Assembly: GCA_031265725.1 (NCBI GenBank)
Contig: JAISCH010000072.1
Coordinates: 1-7,716, forward strand
Direction: 5' to 3'
Length of the DNA: 7,716 nt
DNA from: Propionibacteriaceae bacterium
Lineage (GTDB): Bacteria > Actinomycetota > Actinomycetes > Propionibacteriales > Propionibacteriaceae
How positions within the stretch are numbered: position 1 is the first letter of the stretch; each line of letters starts with the position of its first letter. The notes under the pieces are model-generated. The model was given only the letters and a program-made list of their open reading frames with translations, was not told the origin of the DNA and ran no database searches. Of this stretch, positions 5,309 to 7,716 are shown one piece after another. Both the position numbers and the translations under genes were made by a program.

Positions 5309-5818
5309 ATGACCACCGCGACACTGCATACCAACCATGGCGATATCGTCATTGAGTTATTCCCTGACCAGGCGCCCAAGACGGTGGAGAATTTCACTGG
5401 CTTGGCCAATGGCACCAAGCAGTATCGCAATGCGGACGGTGAATCGGTCACCGGGAAGTTCTATGACGGGCTGGTCTTCCATCGCGTCATCGACGGCTTC
5501 ATGATCCAGGGCGGCTGCCCCCTTGGGAACGGACGCGGCGGCCCCGGCTACAAGTTCGCCGACGAATTCCATCCGGATTTGGTTTTCAACAAGCCCTATC
5601 TGCTCGCAATGGCCAATGCCGGTCCGGGCACGAACGGCTCACAATTCTTCATCACGGTGGGGCCGACCCCGCATCTCAACCGCAAGCACACCATTTTCGG
5701 TGAGGTGAAAGACCCGGCCAGCCAGCAGGTAGTTGACGAGATCGCCCAGGTGCCCACCGGATTCCAGGATCGTCCGGTCAAGCCGGTAGTGATCGAGAGC
5801 GTGGAAATCGCTGAATAG
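5309..5818 (+). CDS. ppiA: Cyclophilin-type peptidyl-prolyl cis-trans isomerase
   Basis: A 169-residue single-domain cyclophilin that catalyses cis-trans isomerisation of Xaa-Pro bonds during folding. Signature blocks are in order: ELFPDQAPKTVENF (16-29), FHRVIDGFMIQGG (57-69), MANAGPGTNGSQFFIT (101-116) and LNRKHTIFGEV (123-133). Catalytic and binding residues match human CypA positions: Arg59, Phe64, Gln67, Phe113/114 and His127. The position of the cyclosporin-contacting Trp is Leu123, as in many bacterial cyclophilins, so weak cyclosporin binding is expected. There is no signal peptide, so it acts in the cytosol. The ATG at 5309 has AAGGAG 4 bases upstream and begins right at the fold; an upstream in-frame start at 5258 would add 17 residues without homology. 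Two hairpins directly after the stop close the unit. Confidence 0.95.
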   Translation: MTTATLHTNHGDIVIELFPDQAPKTVENFTGLANGTKQYRNADGESVTGKFYDGLVFHRVIDGFMIQGGCPLGNGRGGPGYKFADEFHPDLVFNKPYLLAMANAGPGTNGSQFFITVGPTPHLNRKHTIFGEVKDPASQQVVDEIAQVPTGFQDRPVKPVVIESVEIAE

Positions 5819-5821
5819 CTG

Positions 5822-5842
5822 ATTCACCCGCTGCGGGTGAAT
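5822..5842 (+). terminator. First hairpin after the cyclophilin stop
   Basis: ATTCACCCG (5822-5830) pairs perfectly with CGGGTGAAT (5834-5842) around a 3-base loop, four bases past the stop. No T-run follows. It is probably part of a two-hairpin terminator. Confidence 0.5.
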
Positions 5843-5845
5843 GAA

Positions 5846-5882
5846 CTGGGCCAGGCGCTGAATTTATTAGCGCCTGGCCCAG
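5846..5882 (+). terminator. Second, 14-bp hairpin after the cyclophilin gene
   Basis: CTGGGCCAGGCGCT (5846-5859) and its exact reverse complement (5869-5882) enclose a 9-base AT-rich loop. This very stable stem lacks a T-tract, as is common for terminators in high-GC actinobacteria. The gap from 5883 to 6074 holds no gene that I can see. Confidence 0.65.
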
Positions 5883-6030
5883 CGGATCAATTCCAATAAG
5901 GTTTGGCTACGGGTTTCTCCCCCTAAGCGTAAAAGTTGGACACCACAGGCGTGTTCCAGATTGGTGTCGTCGCCTATCGCAAATACAACGTTGGCGATAA
6001 CATAGCTCATGCGACTTAACTACCTGCCGC

Positions 6031-6039
6031 TGCTATAAC
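6031..6039 (+). promoter_or_regulatory. Extended -10 promoter element for the secreted protein gene
   Basis: TGCTATAAC fits an extended -10 (TGnTATAAC, 5 of 6 in the hexamer), 35 bases before the ATG at 6075. No good -35 is seen, which an extended -10 can tolerate. The leader would be about 30 bases with GGAAGGAAG as ribosome site. Confidence 0.45.
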
Positions 6040-6074
6040 TCCCAGCGACCCCCCACTGGAAGGAAGTCCGCTCA

Positions 6075-7716
6075 ATGAGCCTCATGCGTACCCCAAAGTC
6101 TGACGCTGCCCCCACATTCCGGTTAAAAGGCGCGTTGCGTCGGCTGCGGCGGACCTCGGTCAAGTCAGTCGCGTTGTTGACTGCCGGTGTGGTCGTTTTC
6201 AGCGGGTTGAGCTGGCTCAACTCCTGGGAAGCCGAGGCGACGACTCTGTCAGGCAGCTTCAACGGCACCTTCGCCTCGAACCAGCTCTGGTACAAGCCCA
6301 ACGGCAACACCTACTACTCGGTGCTCAATCCACGGGCCGTGGGCACCAACGTCGGGCAATCCATGTTGGCGCGGTTCGCCGCCAGTGGCACGTCCGGTGG
6401 CACCGAAGGGGATTCCAGCGACTATTACACGATCGCCGTCGGGCCGATCTTCAAGGAGGCGAGTGGAGGCACGGACACCGCCCTCCACATGGTCACCATC
6501 GCCGACCCCTACAATGTCAGCGACGACGGGGCCTCCCCAGTCCAAGTTTTCCGCAACGAGAATTCGCGGCTCAACGCATACCAGTACGGCCGCATCCGCT
6601 CCACGGCGACCGCAGTACCGGACTCGGCTGACCAGGCCACGATCAACGCCTGCCGGACGGGTGAGCGTTATTCGGGTGAGATAGACCAGAAGAACGGCTA
6701 CATGTACTCGGTCAACGAGGACTATACGTTCTCCGTAAACGGAGCTGCGCAGTCCTGGGCGATGCGGACGGCGATCTACCGCTTCGGCTTGCCCAGTGAC
6801 ACCGTCAAGATTTCCTGCCTGGCGGGGGCTTCCACTATCCAGGCCGCTGATGGCCAAAGCCTTAACGACCAGTGGCTGTTGGCGACCGGGGAGAGCTATT
6901 CGAGTGCCAGTTGGGTGGTCTCCTCCGACATGGCGATTGACGCCAACGGCAACTTCTACATCCTGCTGCGCAGCGATGCCACCCATCACGCCCTGGTGCG
7001 ACTCGATGTGCCCAGGGATCCCGACACGGGCGCGCCGACGGCGGGTACCTGGACCTTCCGGCTGGTGCGGGCCTTCCAGGAGAATGCGACCAACAACCCC
7101 AAGTACGGCATGGCTTTCCAGGACGGAGACCTCTACACGGTCGATGGGGAGGCCTATTTCTACCGCTGGGACACCCTCTCCGGAGCAGTGACGAGCGTTG
7201 GTCGGCCGAATGATCCGGTGGTCCGAAACTTGCCGCACGACCTGGCGAGCGCGCAGACCGCGCCGGTGATTGAGGGACGGGTTTACAACGACCTCGACGG
7301 CGACGGCAAGTATGTGCAGGACATCGATGACGATCTCGAAGGGATGAGCATCGAGATCTACCACAACACGAACACGGCTGCGGACCCGGTGTGGGTCAAG
7401 CGCGGCGACCTGGTGACAGACAGCGAGGGCAAGTACTCAGCCCTGGTGAATGACGCGACCGGAGAGTACATCGTCCGGTTGCGGCAGCCCGTCATCGGTG
7501 ATGTCAATGCCTACCAGACCTTCGCCAGGGACCAGGAGTTCAGCTTCACCTCGGGCGGGGAGACCGGAAGCAACACGGTCCAGCCCTACTGCGCCACCGA
7601 GGACGCCGATTACCAGCTGGTCCCGCTCGAGGACGCGGAAAACGGCTGGGTCACCTGCTACGGCGCGCGCCGCGACGGTCTGGACAAACTCCCCACCAAC
7701 CTGTCCGTCGGTTCGG
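6075..7716 (+). CDS. Large secreted or surface protein with beta-propeller-like region and SdrD-like B domain (partial, C-terminus off edge)
   Basis: The frame is open from ATG 6075 to the window end: 547 codons without a stop, with strongly G/C-ending codons. A long signal peptide is clear: basic residues 16-30 (RLKGALRRLRRTSVK), hydrophobic core 31-48, and likely cleavage after AEA (53-55). Residues 56-260 are Ser/Thr/Gly/Asn/Tyr-rich and unrecognised. About 280-371 holds strand-turn patterns (SDMAIDANGNFYIL, GMAFQDGDLYTVDG) typical of beta-propeller or NHL-like repeats. Residues 398-480 (IEGRVYNDLDGDGKY, then a DSEGKYSALV-type turn) match an SdrD/Cna B-type Ig-like module with a Ca-binding DxDGDG loop. 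Cys506 and Cys528 could form a disulfide. GGAAGGAAG precedes the start. A wall-sorting signal would lie beyond the window, so anchoring is only presumed. Likely role: envelope surface protein or adhesin. Confidence 0.75.
   Translation, partial: MSLMRTPKSDAAPTFRLKGALRRLRRTSVKSVALLTAGVVVFSGLSWLNSWEAEATTLSGSFNGTFASNQLWYKPNGNTYYSVLNPRAVGTNVGQSMLARFAASGTSGGTEGDSSDYYTIAVGPIFKEASGGTDTALHMVTIADPYNVSDDGASPVQVFRNENSRLNAYQYGRIRSTATAVPDSADQATINACRTGERYSGEIDQKNGYMYSVNEDYTFSVNGAAQSWAMRTAIYRFGLPSDTVKISCLAGASTIQAADGQSLNDQWLLATGESYSSASWVVSSDMAIDANGNFYILLRSDATHHALVRLDVPRDPDTGAPTAGTWTFRLVRAFQENATNNPKYGMAFQDGDLYTVDGEAYFYRWDTLSGAVTSVGRPNDPVVRNLPHDLASAQTAPVIEGRVYNDLDGDGKYVQDIDDDLEGMSIEIYHNTNTAADPVWVKRGDLVTDSEGKYSALVNDATGEYIVRLRQPVIGDVNAYQTFARDQEFSFTSGGETGSNTVQPYCATEDADYQLVPLEDAENGWVTCYGARRDGLDKLPTNLSVGS

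Noticed and set aside
4348..5451. 367-codon open frame on the - strand
   Set aside because: Antisense to the sunset-like gene and the cyclophilin start; Gly/Arg-rich shadow with no domain.
5939..5968. GACACC/GGTGTC inverted repeat in the gap before the secreted protein
   Set aside because: Only 6 bp with an 18-base loop; likely chance. The TTGGACACC start recalls some insertion-sequence ends, but no second end or transposase is present.
6249..7364. 371-codon open frame on the - strand
   Set aside because: It is the shadow of the G/C-ending codons of the secreted protein on the + strand, which has a signal peptide, ribosome site and recognisable modules.

Overview
The window looks like chromosomal DNA of a high-GC Gram-positive bacterium (Actinomycetota). 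The evidence is G/C-rich third codon positions, a stand-alone trpD coupled to an actinobacterial receiver-like protein, an ErpA-type C-terminus upstream, a small WVxAAPFRAH-type HTH protein, and a secreted protein with an SdrD-like B domain. The family cannot be fixed from sequence alone. A host-associated propionibacterial or actinomycete lineage is only a guess, from the surface-type protein.

Layout, left to right. Bases 1-56 are the last 17 codons of an ErpA/IscA-type Fe-S protein, ending in the Cys-x-Cys-Gly signature. Bases 57-589 hold no convincing gene. They carry three tandem ~110-bp units, each with a strong hairpin, and then the promoter/operator region of a toxin-antitoxin pair (590-1150, RelB/DinJ-type antitoxin and YafQ-type toxin, directly abutting). 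A + strand pair follows: a degenerate response-regulator receiver protein with an Ala/Glu-rich repeat tail (1351-1995), overlapping trpD by 4 bp (1992-3038). Convergent to trpD is a - strand operon. An HTH-like protein (3677-4114) overlaps by ATGA a prepilin-peptidase-like gene (3120-3680) that carries an in-frame TGA at codon 43. Divergent from that operon are a single-pass membrane protein with a helical N-terminus and a sunset-like C-terminal domain (4330-5244) and a cytosolic cyclophilin (5309-5818). The cyclophilin is closed by two strong hairpins. From 6075 a large secreted protein begins and runs off the right edge.

The parts that belong together are the antitoxin/toxin pair (mRNA cleavage and autoregulation), the receiver-like protein with TrpD (tryptophan biosynthesis; the link is conserved but its reason is unknown), and the HTH/prepilin-peptidase pair. 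The repeat array plus toxin-antitoxin pair looks like an accessory islet between housekeeping genes.

I do not see a clear new multi-gene system. The best leads are the hairpin repeats with compensatory changes between copies, the interrupted but otherwise intact prepilin peptidase, the degenerate receiver coupled to trpD, and an orphan terminator between divergent genes.
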